NCBI RefSeq assembly: GCF_004005865.1
Contig: NZ_SACN01000001.1
Location: forward strand, 186,001-250,000
Source: Sphingomonas crocodyli
GTDB taxonomy: Bacteria; Pseudomonadota; Alphaproteobacteria; Sphingomonadales; Sphingomonadaceae
Length of the DNA stretch: 64,000 bases
Direction of reading: 5' to 3'
The notes beneath the pieces were generated by a model that was given only the letters and a program-made list of their open reading frames with translations, was not told where the DNA came from and made no database searches. Shown here piece by piece: positions 40,931-49,972 of this stretch (within the stretch, counting starts at the first letter, position 1; the number at the start of each line of letters is the position of its first letter). The position numbers and the translations under genes are program-made.

Positions 40931-43339
40931 TCAGCTTTCGCGCATCGCCTCCGCCGCAAGCGCTTCGGCCTCGATCAGCAGCGCATCGTCGGCGAGCCCG
41001 GTCGCCACCGTCTCGCGACCGATCAGCACCAGCACGGGCACCGCGAGCGGGGAGACACGATCGAGTTTCACGTGAATCATCGATGCGCCCGCACGCTCGA
41101 TCAACGCGCCCAGCCGGCCCACGTCGGTCATCTTCGCGCGCGCATCGGCCCAGGCGGCGTCGAGCAGCAGATGATCGGGCTCATAACGGCGCAGCACATC
41201 GTAGATCAGGTCGGTCGAGAAGGTGACCTGCCGCCCCGATTTCTTCTTACCCGGATGCTGCCGTTCGACGAGCCCGCCGATCACCGCCACCTCGCGGAAA
41301 GCGCGCTTGAGCAGGGCCGATCCTTCGACCCAGGCAACGAACTCGTCCTCGAGAATCTCGGCATTGAACAAGGCGCGCGGATCCTCGACCGGCTTCAATG
41401 AATAGCAGGCGAGGGCGTAGTCGGACGCGACGAAACCCAAGGGGAGCAGCCCCGCGCTCTCCATCCGCCGGGTGAGCAACATGCCGAGCGACTGGTGCGC
41501 ATTCCACCCTTCGAAGCTGTAGATCACCCAATAATGCCGCCCCTGATGCGGAAAGGTTTCGACCAGCAGCTCGTCGGGCGCGGGCAGGCGCGATCGGCGC
41601 GCCTGCATCTCCAGCCATTCGCGCACATCCTCCGGGAAACGTGGCCATTGCTCCGGCTCATGCAGATAATGGCGGACGCGATCGGCAAGGTGGGTCGAAA
41701 TCGGCATGCGCGCGCCGCCATAGGTGGGGATGCGCGCGGGCTTGGCGGTCGCGCGGACGACCAGATCGGTCACGTCGACCTTCTCGACCTCCAGCGCCAG
41801 CCCCATGAAGAAGAAGGCGTCGCCGGGGCTGAGCGTCGCGGCGAACCCCTCCTCGACCTTGCCCAGCTTGCGCCCGTTCTTGAAGCGCACGTCGAGCATC
41901 GGCGCCTCGACGATGATCCCGGCATTGAGCCGGTGCTGCGCGATAAATTGCGGGTGGCTGATCCGCCAGCGTCCGTCGGGATCACGCGTCAGCCGCTTGA
42001 ACCGATCATAAGCGCGCAGGGCATAGCCACCGTTCGCGATATAGCTCAGCACGCGATCGAACTGTTCGGCCGAGAAGGTCGCATAAGGCGCGGCGCGGTT
42101 GATCTCCGCCAGCATATCCGCGGCGAAAAACGGCCCCGCGCAGGCGAGCGCCATGACATGCTGGGCCAGCACGTCGATCGATCCAGGGCGGAAGGGATCA
42201 TTGTCCAGCTCCCCCGCCTCGATCGCATCGAGCGCCGCGCGTCCTTCCAGATATTCGAAGCGATTGCCGGGGACGAGCACGGCCATGCTCGGCTCGTCGA
42301 GCCGATGATTGGCGCGCCCGATCCGCTGGAGCAGCCGCGACGCTCCCTTCGGCGCGCCCATCTGGATCACCAGATCGACATCGCCCCAGTCGACGCCCAG
42401 ATCGAGGCTGGCGGTCGCGACCAAAGCCCGCAGCCGCCCCTCGGCCATCGCGCCCTCCACCTTCGCCCGCGCCTCCTTCGACAGCGAACCGTGGTGGATG
42501 CCGATCGGCAGGCCCATCACATTGGCCTTCCACAGATCCTGGAAGATCAGTTCGGCCAGGCTGCGTGTGTTGCAGAAGATGATCGTGGTGCGGTGCGTCT
42601 CGATCTCCGCCATCACCTGCTGCGCGGCATAGCGGCCCGAATGGCCGGCCCAGGGGATGCGATCTTCGGGGATGAGAATGTCGATCTGCGGCCGCGCGCC
42701 GACATCGCCCTTCACCAGAGCGACCGCCCCATAATCGCCGTCGCCCGACAGCCAGCCGCGATAGGCATCCGGATCGGCGATCGTCGCCGACAAAGCCACG
42801 CGCCGCATGTCGGGCGCAAGGCTGGCGACCCGCGCGAGCGAGAGCGCGAGCAGATCGCCCCGCTTGGTGGTCGCGAAGGCGTGAACCTCGTCGATCACCA
42901 CGGTCTTGAGCGTCGCGAACAGGGTCGCGCTTTCGGGATAGGAGAGCAGAAGGCTCAGCGATTCGGGCGTGGTCAGCAATATCTGCGGCGGCTTCACCCG
43001 CTGCCGCGCCTTGCGATCGGCGGGCGTATCGCCGGTGCGCGTCTCGACCCTGATATCGAGCCCCATCGCCTCGATCGGCCCGGTCAGATTACGCTGAATG
43101 TCGACCGCCAGCGCCTTGAGTGGCGAGACATAGAGCGTGTGCAACCCGTCTTGGGGGTTCTCGATCAGGTCGACGAGTGTCGGCAGGAACCCCGCCAGCG
43201 TCTTGCCCGATCCCGTCGGCGCGACGAGCAACGCATCGCGCCCGTCACGCGCAGCATCCAGCATCTCGCGCTGATGCCGCCGCACCTCCCAGCCCTTGGC
43301 GGCGAACCAATCGGTAAGGGCGGGGGGAAGGGCAGGCAT
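40931..43339 (-). CDS. Lhr-like DEXH-box helicase (ligase-associated type)
   Basis: 802-residue superfamily 2 helicase implicated in DNA repair. Motifs are APTGSGKT (I), PLKALAVD (Ia), TTPESLSLLL, DEVHA (II), LSATI (III), TIIFCNTRSLAE (IV), ATASLDLGVDWGDVDLVIQ (V) and QRIGRANHR (VI). A long C-terminal Lhr-specific region follows (VEKVDVTDLVVRATAKPARIPTYGGARMP, ETFPHQGRHYWVIYSFEGWNAHQSLGMLLTRR). Homologues often sit with an ATP-dependent ligase and exonuclease; neither is adjacent here. A GTG at 43357 is an alternative start. Confidence 0.94.
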   Translation of the reverse strand: MPALPPALTDWFAAKGWEVRRHQREMLDAARDGRDALLVAPTGSGKTLAGFLPTLVDLIENPQDGLHTLYVSPLKALAVDIQRNLTGPIEAMGLDIRVETRTGDTPADRKARQRVKPPQILLTTPESLSLLLSYPESATLFATLKTVVIDEVHAFATTKRGDLLALSLARVASLAPDMRRVALSATIADPDAYRGWLSGDGDYGAVALVKGDVGARPQIDILIPEDRIPWAGHSGRYAAQQVMAEIETHRTTIIFCNTRSLAELIFQDLWKANVMGLPIGIHHGSLSKEARAKVEGAMAEGRLRALVATASLDLGVDWGDVDLVIQMGAPKGASRLLQRIGRANHRLDEPSMAVLVPGNRFEYLEGRAALDAIEAGELDNDPFRPGSIDVLAQHVMALACAGPFFAADMLAEINRAAPYATFSAEQFDRVLSYIANGGYALRAYDRFKRLTRDPDGRWRISHPQFIAQHRLNAGIIVEAPMLDVRFKNGRKLGKVEEGFAATLSPGDAFFFMGLALEVEKVDVTDLVVRATAKPARIPTYGGARMPISTHLADRVRHYLHEPEQWPRFPEDVREWLEMQARRSRLPAPDELLVETFPHQGRHYWVIYSFEGWNAHQSLGMLLTRRMESAGLLPLGFVASDYALACYSLKPVEDPRALFNAEILEDEFVAWVEGSALLKRAFREVAVIGGLVERQHPGKKKSGRQVTFSTDLIYDVLRRYEPDHLLLDAAWADARAKMTDVGRLGALIERAGASMIHVKLDRVSPLAVPVLVLIGRETVATGLADDALLIEAEALAAEAMRES

Positions 43340-43370
43340 CTCCAGGAAGATAGGCACGCCCTACCCTAAC

Positions 43371-43455
43371 CGTCACCCCCGCAAAGGCGGGGGCCTATCC
43401 AGTGTCATCTCTCGCGGAGAGTCTGGATGGGTCCCCGCCTTCGCGGGGATGACAG
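43371..43455. repeat. imperfect palindromic repeat, third family
   Basis: The arm CGTCACCCCCGCAAAGGCGG with CTATCCAG (from 43371) pairs imperfectly with CTGGATGGGTCCCCGCCTTC (from 43423). A TCTC-GCG-GAGA hairpin forms the centre. Pattern and position (between two genes) match a dispersed intergenic element common in sphingomonads. Confidence 0.8.
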
Positions 43456-43474
43456 TAGCGTTAGGTCAACTGCC

Positions 43475-44860
43475 TCAGTGCGCCGCCTGCGGGCCGCGGA
43501 CGAGGCCGGATTTGGCGAGCTGGTCGTCGATCTGCGCGAGCAGGCGATCAAGACCCGCCTGGTCCTTCGCCTCGGCGCGGGCGACGAGGACGTCCTGTGT
43601 GTTCGACGCGCGGAGCAGCCACCAGCCATCGGGGGTGTTCACGCGCGCGCCATCGGTGCGGTTGACCTCGGCGCCGTCGGCTTCGAGCCGGTCGAGAACT
43701 TCGGTGACGACTGCGAACTTGCGGCTTTCATCGACTTGGAAGCGCATTTCGGGGGTGTTGACCAGTTCGGGCATCGCAGACTTGAGATCGGTGAGCGAAC
43801 CGCCGAGGCCATCGATCGCCTCGATCAGGCGCACGGCGGCATAAAGCGCGTCGTCGCAGCCATACCAGCGCCACGCGAAGAAGATGTGGCCCGACATTTC
43901 GCCCGCCAGCGGGCTGTCCGTCTCCGCCATCTTGACCTTGATCAGGCTGTGGCCGGTCTTCCACATCACCGGCGTGCCGCCCAGTTCGGCGATCCGATCG
44001 TAGAGCGCCTGGCTGGCCTTCACGTCGGCGATGATCGTCGCGCCGGGCTTCTCCTTCAGGACAGGCGCGGCGAGGATCGACAAAATCTGGTCGCCCCAAA
44101 CGACGCGCCCCTGCCCGTCGATCGCGCCGATACGATCGGCATCACCATCAAAGGCGATGCCGAAATCGAGCCCCTTGTCGGCGACCAGCTTCTTCAGATC
44201 GACGAGGTTATCCTCGACCGTGGGATCGGGGTGGTGGTTCGGGAAGGTGCCGTCGATTTCGGGGTAGAGCAGGTGATGCTCACCCGGCAGACGCTTGACC
44301 AGCTTTTCGAGGATGCGGCCGCCCGATCCGTTGCCATTATCCCAGCCGATCTTGTGCGCCAGCGTGCCGCCGAAATCCTCGACCATGCGATCGACGTAGA
44401 GATCCTCGACGAAGGCGTCGCTGACGGTGCCTTCACCCGATTCCCAATCGCCCTCGGCCGCCAGCTTGCCGATCGCCTGGATCTGTTCCCCGAAGAAGGG
44501 CTTGTGCTGGAGCACCATCTTGAAGCCGTTATATTCGGCCGGATTGTGGCTGCCCGTGATCATCACGCCGGCATCGACCTCCAGCGTCGCTTCGGCGAAG
44601 TAGAGCATCGGCGTTGGCCCGAGACCAATGCGCACGACATCGACGCCGGTTTCAACGAAGCCGCGGATCAGCTCGTCGCGCAGCGATTCCGAAGAAACGC
44701 GCCCGTCCCAGCCCACCGCGACCCGCGTGCCGCCCGCGCGGCGGATATGGGTGCCGAAGCCACGGCCGATCGCATAAGCGTCCGCCGGCCCGAGCGTCTT
44801 ACCGACGATGCCGCGGATGTCATATTCGCGCAAAGACGTCGGATCGAAACGATGGGTCAA
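43475..44860 (-). CDS. phosphomannomutase/phosphoglucomutase
   Basis: 461-residue alpha-D-phosphohexomutase interconverting hexose 1- and 6-phosphates for surface polysaccharides. [13 protein letters not shown] begins the fold. The phosphoserine loop is [16 protein letters not shown], the metal loop [12 protein letters not shown], the sugar loop [15 protein letters not shown] and the phosphate loop [17 protein letters not shown]. The TTG at 44860 was chosen because GGAGG lies five bases upstream; a longer frame starts at another TTG. It stands alone and is probably dual-specificity. Confidence 0.94.
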   Translation of the reverse strand: MTHRFDPTSLREYDIRGIVGKTLGPADAYAIGRGFGTHIRRAGGTRVAVGWDGRVSSESLRDELIRGFVETGVDVVRIGLGPTPMLYFAEATLEVDAGVMITGSHNPAEYNGFKMVLQHKPFFGEQIQAIGKLAAEGDWESGEGTVSDAFVEDLYVDRMVEDFGGTLAHKIGWDNGNGSGGRILEKLVKRLPGEHHLLYPEIDGTFPNHHPDPTVEDNLVDLKKLVADKGLDFGIAFDGDADRIGAIDGQGRVVWGDQILSILAAPVLKEKPGATIIADVKASQALYDRIAELGGTPVMWKTGHSLIKVKMAETDSPLAGEMSGHIFFAWRWYGCDDALYAAVRLIEAIDGLGGSLTDLKSAMPELVNTPEMRFQVDESRKFAVVTEVLDRLEADGAEVNRTDGARVNTPDGWWLLRASNTQDVLVARAEAKDQAGLDRLLAQIDDQLAKSGLVRGPQAAH

Positions 44861-44930
44861 GAAAACCTCCAATACTGAAGCAACGCACAAAGGATTGGTG
44901 CGGCTTTGTTACGTCGTCAACTGCGGCAGG

Positions 44931-45332
44931 TCAGTTCGCGCGCGAAAGGAGTATATCGCGCGCCCGATTGACCTGCGCCGCAAGCTCGGCCGAACCGCCG
45001 CGATCGGGATGGACCCGCGCCACGAGCCGCCGATGCGCATCGCGGATCGCCGCGGCATCGGGATTCGGGCCGAGTTCGAGGATGCGCAGCGCCTCATCGC
45101 GGCCCATCGGGTGCGGGCGTTTCGATCCGCCGGGCGCATAGGTCCGCGCGAACCAGATGGCGGCGCCGATCAGCATCGTCGGGCCGGCAACCTCATTGCC
45201 CTTCACCGTCAGGATCAGGCCGACGATCGCGAAGCCCGCAATCGCGAGATCATTGATGTCGAACCGGCCCAGTTCGCCCTTCTTCCACATCCACCAGCCG
45301 ACGCCCAGTGCCGCCAGCAGCGCGAGGATCAC
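44931..45332 (-). CDS. small membrane J-domain protein
   Basis: 133 residues. Two N-terminal hydrophobic helices (ILALLAALGVGWWMW; LAIAGFAIVGLILTVK, GPTMLIGAAIWFA) precede a C-terminal J domain (about 80-133). That domain carries the DnaK-stimulating HPD in RRLVARVHPDRGGSAELAAQVNRARDILL. The GTG start overlaps the mipZ stop (GTGA). The layout recalls membrane-tethered, TIM14-like J proteins. Coupling with MipZ suggests a shared role, possibly in division or envelope work (inference). Confidence 0.85.
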   Translation of the reverse strand: MILALLAALGVGWWMWKKGELGRFDINDLAIAGFAIVGLILTVKGNEVAGPTMLIGAAIWFARTYAPGGSKRPHPMGRDEALRILELGPNPDAAAIRDAHRRLVARVHPDRGGSAELAAQVNRARDILLSRAN

Positions 45333-46120
45333 CGCGCAGCCGCCTGATGCTGGGGCCATTGCGACAGCGCGAGGCCCGCGATCATCTCGCGCAGTTCCTG
45401 CCGCGCGGCGATATGGGCAAGCCCCGCCTCGGCGCCCAGCGCGCCCATGTCGAGCAGGGTCAGTCCCTTGGGGAAGAGTTCGCGATAGATGACGCGTTCG
45501 GACAGGCCGGGAATCACGCGGAAGCCGACGCGCTTGGCCAGATCGCCCATCGCCTCGGCCACGCGGCGCATGTTGCGCGCCTCCAGATGCTGGAGCCGGT
45601 TGCGCAGGACGACCCAGTCGACCGTGCCGCCATCGGCGCGGGCGCGGGCCTTGCGCGCATCCCACACCACTTCGGCATAGAAGCTGGGCTTCTTGATCTT
45701 GAAGGTTTCGGGATCGACCTGCCCGATCAGGTCGAGATCGATGAAGCTGTCGTTGATCGGCGTGACGAGCGTGTCCGCGCGTTCGATCGCGGCGCGTGCA
45801 TAGATATCGTCGCGGCCCGGCGTATCGACCACGACGATCTCATATTCGCTCAGCAGCCGGTCGATCTGCGCCCCTGCATCGGCATCGATTGCGGGATCGA
45901 AGGTTTCGAAATGGGGCACGGGCAGCGTCTGTCCGGTCCGGCGGACGGTCGCCGCGCGGTTTTCGAGGTAGCGGCCCAGCGTGCGCTGGCGTGTATCCAT
46001 ATCGACCGCGGCGACACGCTTGCCCGCGACGCTGAGCGCGACGGCGACGTGAACCGAGGTGGTCGATTTCCCCGATCCGCCCTTTTCATTTGCGAAAACA
46101 ATTAGATGGCCGTTGCCCAA
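45329..46120 (-). CDS. mipZ: division-plane positioning ATPase MipZ (ParA/MinD superfamily)
   Basis: 263 residues. The deviant Walker A NEKGGSGKSTTSVHVAVAL, the switch Asp in AVDMDTRQRTLGRYLENR, and IVVVDTPGRDD with INDSFIDLDLIGQVD match the MipZ subgroup, including its hallmark D-x-R-Q-R-T. MipZ forms a gradient from ParB at the origin and keeps FtsZ rings at midcell in Caulobacter. It is divergent from panC and coupled to the J-domain gene. Confidence 0.93.
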   Translation of the reverse strand: MGNGHLIVFANEKGGSGKSTTSVHVAVALSVAGKRVAAVDMDTRQRTLGRYLENRAATVRRTGQTLPVPHFETFDPAIDADAGAQIDRLLSEYEIVVVDTPGRDDIYARAAIERADTLVTPINDSFIDLDLIGQVDPETFKIKKPSFYAEVVWDARKARARADGGTVDWVVLRNRLQHLEARNMRRVAEAMGDLAKRVGFRVIPGLSERVIYRELFPKGLTLLDMGALGAEAGLAHIAARQELREMIAGLALSQWPQHQAAAR

Positions 46121-46221
46121 GGCGATTTTTCCTGTTTCTGCCTGTTGTGGGCCGGGCTTGATTCATGCCCCCCGGTCAACCAAAGAAGCCCGGAACCGCG
46201 ATTATCCGAGGCCGTGCAGCC

Positions 46222-47076
46222 GTGCAAATCATTCGTCATCTAGCCGATTTGCGCGCCGCCGTGCGTGCGCTGGTGAACACTGGTGCGCCGGTTGCCCTCG
46301 TCCCCACGATGGGCGCGCTGCATGCCGGCCATATCGCTTTGGTCGATGCGGCGCGCGCGCGCGGATGCCAGGTGGTCGTATCGATCTTCGTCAATCCGAC
46401 CCAGTTCGCGCCGACCGAGGATCTGGACGCCTATCCGCGCCGCGAGGCCGCCGACGCCGCGATGCTGGAGGCGGCGGGCGCCGCGGTCCTGTGGGCGCCC
46501 GATGTCGCGGAAATGTATCCGGCGGGCTTCGCCAGCTCGATCGAGGTGAGCGGCGTGACGGCGCGCTGGGAGGGCGAGGCGCGGCCCGGCCATTTCGCCG
46601 GCGTCGCCACCGTCGTCGCCAAGCTGTTGCTCCAGACGCGGCCCGACATGGCGTTTTTCGGCGAGAAGGATTTTCAGCAGCTCGCCGTCATCCGGCGGAT
46701 GGTTCGCGATCTCGATGTCGGGATCGAAATCGTCGGCGTGCCGACCCAGCGCGACGATGACGGCCTCGCCCTCTCCTCACGCAACGCATACCTCTCACCC
46801 GAGGAGCGGATCGCCGCGCGTGCCTTGCCACGCGCACTGGGGGACGCCGCCGCCTCGATCGAGCGCGGCGCGCCGGTCGCCGCGACGATCGACGCCGCCA
46901 AGGCCCGGCTGACCGAGGCGGGCTTCACGCCGATCGATTATGTCGCCCTGGTCGATGCCGACAGCCTCGAGCCGACCGAATCGATCGAGTCGCCGGCCCG
47001 CCTGATCGCCGCCGCCAAGTTGGGAAGAACCCGCCTGATCGACAATCTTGCGGTCGGGAATGTCAAATCGATGTAA
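46222..47076 (+). CDS. panC: pantothenate synthetase
   Basis: 284 residues; condenses pantoate and beta-alanine with ATP. PTMGALHAGHIALVDAAR carries the HIGH-like HxGH. FVNPTQFAPTEDLDAYPR, FGEKDFQQLAVIRRMVRDL, VGVPTQRDDDGLALSSRNAYLSPEER follow, all family hallmarks. The GTG at 46222 (QIIRHLADLRAAV) fits homologues and has a GAGG box; the longer frame reads into non-coding sequence. Confidence 0.95.
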   Translation: MQIIRHLADLRAAVRALVNTGAPVALVPTMGALHAGHIALVDAARARGCQVVVSIFVNPTQFAPTEDLDAYPRREAADAAMLEAAGAAVLWAPDVAEMYPAGFASSIEVSGVTARWEGEARPGHFAGVATVVAKLLLQTRPDMAFFGEKDFQQLAVIRRMVRDLDVGIEIVGVPTQRDDDGLALSSRNAYLSPEERIAARALPRALGDAAASIERGAPVAATIDAAKARLTEAGFTPIDYVALVDADSLEPTESIESPARLIAAAKLGRTRLIDNLAVGNVKSM

Positions 47077-47220
47077 AATCGACGCTCCTCGAATAGACTT
47101 TGGAATGAGGACTTGGACGCGGTTACTAAACGTTAAGGTGCACAGGCCGTTAACCCTCGCAGGGACCGACGGAAGAGGTTTTGACGAGGATCGTCGCTCC
47201 CAACTTGAGGAGTGATGATC

Positions 47221-47517
47221 ATGGGCCACAGCATCAAGACGCAGATCTTCCTGACCGAAAGCCGTATGCGCGATGCGATGCGCGGTGATGGCGATGCCTG
47301 TTTCGAACTGGGCGTGTCCTATTCGGCCGGAACCGACGGTTGCGATCTCGACCTGATCGAAGCGCACAAGTGGTTCAACATCGCCGCCGTGAAGGGCAAT
47401 ATGCTTGCCGCCGAATATCGCACCGAGATTTCGGAAGACATGTCGGCCCGCGAGATCATCGAAGCCCAGCGCCAGGCGCGCGCTTTTCTCGGCATGGGTC
47501 AGCGCCTCGCGGCGTAA
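47221..47517 (+). CDS. small Sel1-repeat protein
   Basis: 98 residues containing one Sel1-like helical repeat (residues about 22-60: GDACFELGVSYSAGTDGCDLDLIEAHKWFNIAAVKGNMLAAEYR). The C-terminal helix is EIIEAQRQARAFLGMG. GAGGAG (47207-47212) is eight bases before the ATG at 47221. Single-repeat Sel1 proteins of this size are common in alphaproteobacteria, but a role is not established. The 144-base upstream region contains two CGTTAA boxes. Confidence 0.8.
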   Translation: MGHSIKTQIFLTESRMRDAMRGDGDACFELGVSYSAGTDGCDLDLIEAHKWFNIAAVKGNMLAAEYRTEISEDMSAREIIEAQRQARAFLGMGQRLAA

Positions 47518-47529
47518 TTTGTTTTAGCC

Positions 47530-47628
47530 CTCAGACGCCGGGCGGGCAGCATCCGCTGCCCTTGGCTTCCTCGCATAAGCTCGGGCGGCCGTTCGGCCTT
47601 GCGGAGCCTGCGGCTCCGGCGATCGGCT
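47530..47628. other. palindrome-rich gap between convergent genes
   Basis: About 100 bases between the Sel1 gene and the GNAT gene. It contains short inverted repeats (GGCCG-TTC-GGCC-like near 47588 and GGAGCC-TGC-GGCTCC near 47604). They could serve as a shared terminator, though no T-run follows either. Confidence 0.4.
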
Positions 47629-48762
47629 CTAGCTTTTGCGGAACGGCGTATAGTCGTTCAGATCTTCGATATTGTTCGCGATCGCGCGGCGTTCGTGGTC
47701 GAGGTAATCCGCCACCGCCCGCCGAAAATTCGGATCGGGAATATAGTGCGCCGACCAGGTCGGTGTCGGCTCGTACCCCCGCGCAAGCTTGTGCTCGCCC
47801 TGCGCCCCCGCCTCGACGCGGGCCAATCCGCGTTCGATCGCGATGTCGATCGCCTGATAATAGCACAGCTCGAAATGGAGGAAGGGCACCTCCTCCGTGC
47901 ATCCCCAATAACGTCCGTAAAGCGTGTCGCCGCCGATCAGGTTGAGCGCCCCCGCGATCGGCACGCCGTCGCGCAGCGCCAGCACCAAGATGATCCGGTC
48001 GGCCATCCGTTCGCCCAGCAAGGTGAAGAAGGTGCGCGTGAGATAGGGCCGCCCCCATTTGCGCGCGCCCGTATCCTGATAGAAATGCCAGAAGGCGTCC
48101 CAATGCTCCTCGCGCAGCGCATCGTCGGTCAGCCGCACGATCTCCAGCCCCTCGACCGCCGCCGCGCGTTCCTTGCGGATCGCCTTGCGCTTGCGCGATG
48201 CCAGCGCGCCCAGAAAATCGTCGAAGCAGTCATAATCGCGATTGGCCCAGTGGAACTGGCGATCGGTGCGGATCAGCCAGCCCGCCGCCTCGAACAGCGG
48301 GATCTGGCTCTCCTCCACGAAGGTCGCGTGCGCAGACGACAGATCGTGCCGCCGCACCACCTCCTCCGCTGCCGCGATCAGCAAAGGCGCGCAATCGGGA
48401 TCGCGCAACAACAGGCGCGGCCCCGGCACCGGGCTGAACGGCACCGCGATCTGCAGCTTGGGATAATAGCGCCCGCCCGCCCGCTCCCACGCATCGGCCC
48501 AGCCATGATCGAACACATATTCGCCCTGGCTGTGGCTCTTGGCATAGGCCGGCAGGATCGCGGCGGGGCGGCCGTCTGCATCGTCGACCACGATCGGGAT
48601 CGGCTGCCAGCCGGTGCGCGCGACCGCGCTGCCCGATTCCTCCAGCGCCGACAGGAAAGCGTGGCTGACGAAGGGATTGTCGACCCCCGCGCACGCATCC
48701 CATTCGGCCGCGTCGAAGTTTACGACCCCCTCGCCCATGCGGGCAACGGCATCGCTTACCAT
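47629..48762 (-). CDS. GNAT family N-acetyltransferase (DUF482/FemAB-like)
   Basis: 377 residues. FVSHAFLSALEESGSA, LPAYAKSHSQGEYVFDHGWADAWERAGG, YYPKLQIAVPFSPVPGPRLL and WGCTEEVPFLHFELCYYQAIDIAIERGLARVEAGAQGEHKLARGYEP are the marks of the DUF482 group, related to FemAB-type peptidyl/aminoacyl transferases. A cell-wall substrate has been suggested for the group but is unproved. ATG 48762 overlaps the GDPD stop by seven bases; it is the last gene of a five-gene unit. Confidence 0.88.
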   Translation of the reverse strand: MVSDAVARMGEGVVNFDAAEWDACAGVDNPFVSHAFLSALEESGSAVARTGWQPIPIVVDDADGRPAAILPAYAKSHSQGEYVFDHGWADAWERAGGRYYPKLQIAVPFSPVPGPRLLLRDPDCAPLLIAAAEEVVRRHDLSSAHATFVEESQIPLFEAAGWLIRTDRQFHWANRDYDCFDDFLGALASRKRKAIRKERAAAVEGLEIVRLTDDALREEHWDAFWHFYQDTGARKWGRPYLTRTFFTLLGERMADRIILVLALRDGVPIAGALNLIGGDTLYGRYWGCTEEVPFLHFELCYYQAIDIAIERGLARVEAGAQGEHKLARGYEPTPTWSAHYIPDPNFRRAVADYLDHERRAIANNIEDLNDYTPFRKS

Positions 48763-49496
48763 CCCGGCGCCTCGAAGATGATCTGGTCGGCCGCGTCCTT
48801 GGCGATCGCCTGCGCGGCCGCGTCGCGCACCGTCCACGTCAGCACCGGGATACGGCGCGACCGCAGCCGCCGGGTGAAACCGCTGGGCAGATCGCGAATG
48901 TCGACCGCCACGAATTCGGCGCGCGTCCGAAAATGGCCGTCGCGACGCTGATCCTTCTCCTTCGACGACAGGACCAGCCCGCGGGTGATATGTTCGCCAT
49001 GTTCGGCGAACCAGTGCACCACATCGCCCGAAAAGCTCATCACCGCCGCATTGCCGCGATAGCCGGCGAGCGCATGGCGCACCGCGACGCAGGTCTGCGC
49101 GACCGGCCCTTCGGCCTTGATCTCGATCAGGATCGGCACGCGCCCGGCAACGATTTCGAGAATTTCGGACAGGCGCGGGATCGTCTCGTCGCTGCCTTTC
49201 AGCTTCGTCTGCGACAGATCATGCCCCGCCATCCGGCGAAGCTCCCCACTGCGATCGGTCAGCCGATCGAGCGTCGAATCGTGGAAGACATAGGCCATGC
49301 CATCGAGGCTGAGCCGGGCGTCGACTTCGACCCCATAGCCCGCCTCGACCGCGGCGCGGACGGCCGCGCGGCTATTTTCGACATTCTGGGTGCCGTGGAG
49401 GCCGCGATGGGCATAGGGCACCTTGGCGAGCCAGCCGATCCGGCGCGCCTCGGACCGCGAATAGCGGATCCGATCAAGCAGGCCGAACAGCGACAA
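48756..49496 (-). CDS. glycerophosphodiester phosphodiesterase family protein
   Basis: 246 residues, cytoplasmic (no signal). AHRGLHGTQNVENSRAAVRAAVEAGYGVEVDARLSLDGMAYVFHDSTLDRLT holds the catalytic His and the Glu/Asp metal ligands, and ILIEIKAEG supplies another acidic ligand. The C-terminal VLTWTVRD completes the barrel. It would release sn-glycerol 3-phosphate from deacylated phospholipids. The TTG at 49496 lies inside the 3' end of ridA, a 23-base overlap that implies coupling. Confidence 0.88.
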   Translation of the reverse strand: MSLFGLLDRIRYSRSEARRIGWLAKVPYAHRGLHGTQNVENSRAAVRAAVEAGYGVEVDARLSLDGMAYVFHDSTLDRLTDRSGELRRMAGHDLSQTKLKGSDETIPRLSEILEIVAGRVPILIEIKAEGPVAQTCVAVRHALAGYRGNAAVMSFSGDVVHWFAEHGEHITRGLVLSSKEKDQRRDGHFRTRAEFVAVDIRDLPSGFTRRLRSRRIPVLTWTVRDAAAQAIAKDAADQIIFEAPGW

Positions 49497-49941
49497 TCGC
49501 GTCGATCTCGACCGCCGCACCCAGCGGCAGCACCGGCACGCCGACCGCGCTGCGCGCATGGCGCCCGGCATCGCCGAACACCGCGAGCATCAGTTCGGAT
49601 GCGCCATTGGCGACCTTGGGCTGATCGGTGAAATCCGAAGTCGAGGAGATGAAGGCGCCAAGCTTCACGATCCGCTCGACCCGTTCCAGATCGCCGCCCA
49701 ACGCCGCCTTGATCTGGGCGATCAGCATGATCGCGCAACGCTTCGCCGCCTCCTGGCCTTCCTCCAGGCTGACATCCTTGCCCAGATGGCCCTTCTGGAA
49801 ACTGCCATCCTCACGGAAGGGCAGCTGACCGGAGATGTGGAGCAACCCGTTCACTTCGACCGTCGGCACATAAGCGGCGACGGGGGCGGCGGGGGCGGGG
49901 ATGGCGATCCCCAGTTCGGAAAGGCGGGCTTCGATGGTCAT
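49474..49941 (-). CDS. RidA family protein
   Basis: 155 residues; RidA proteins deaminate reactive enamines and imines. The group seen here, with YVPTVEVNGLLHISGQLPFREDG and KRCAIMLIAQIKAALGGDLERVERIVKLGAFISSTSDFTDQPKVANGASELMLAVFG, belongs to the longer YjgH/TdcF-like branch. The ending HARSAVGVPVLPLGAAVEIDAIVAV contains the conserved Arg. It lies 31 bases after the HAD gene. Confidence 0.9.
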   Translation of the reverse strand: MTIEARLSELGIAIPAPAAPVAAYVPTVEVNGLLHISGQLPFREDGSFQKGHLGKDVSLEEGQEAAKRCAIMLIAQIKAALGGDLERVERIVKLGAFISSTSDFTDQPKVANGASELMLAVFGDAGRHARSAVGVPVLPLGAAVEIDAIVAVRPA

Positions 49942-49972
49942 GCGCGCCTTGTCGCCACCGCTCCGTGCGTCG

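Noticed and set aside
41495..43369. 624-codon plus-strand open frame
   Set aside because: It mirrors the Lhr-like helicase, which has all helicase motifs; no Shine-Dalgarno or domain on the plus strand.
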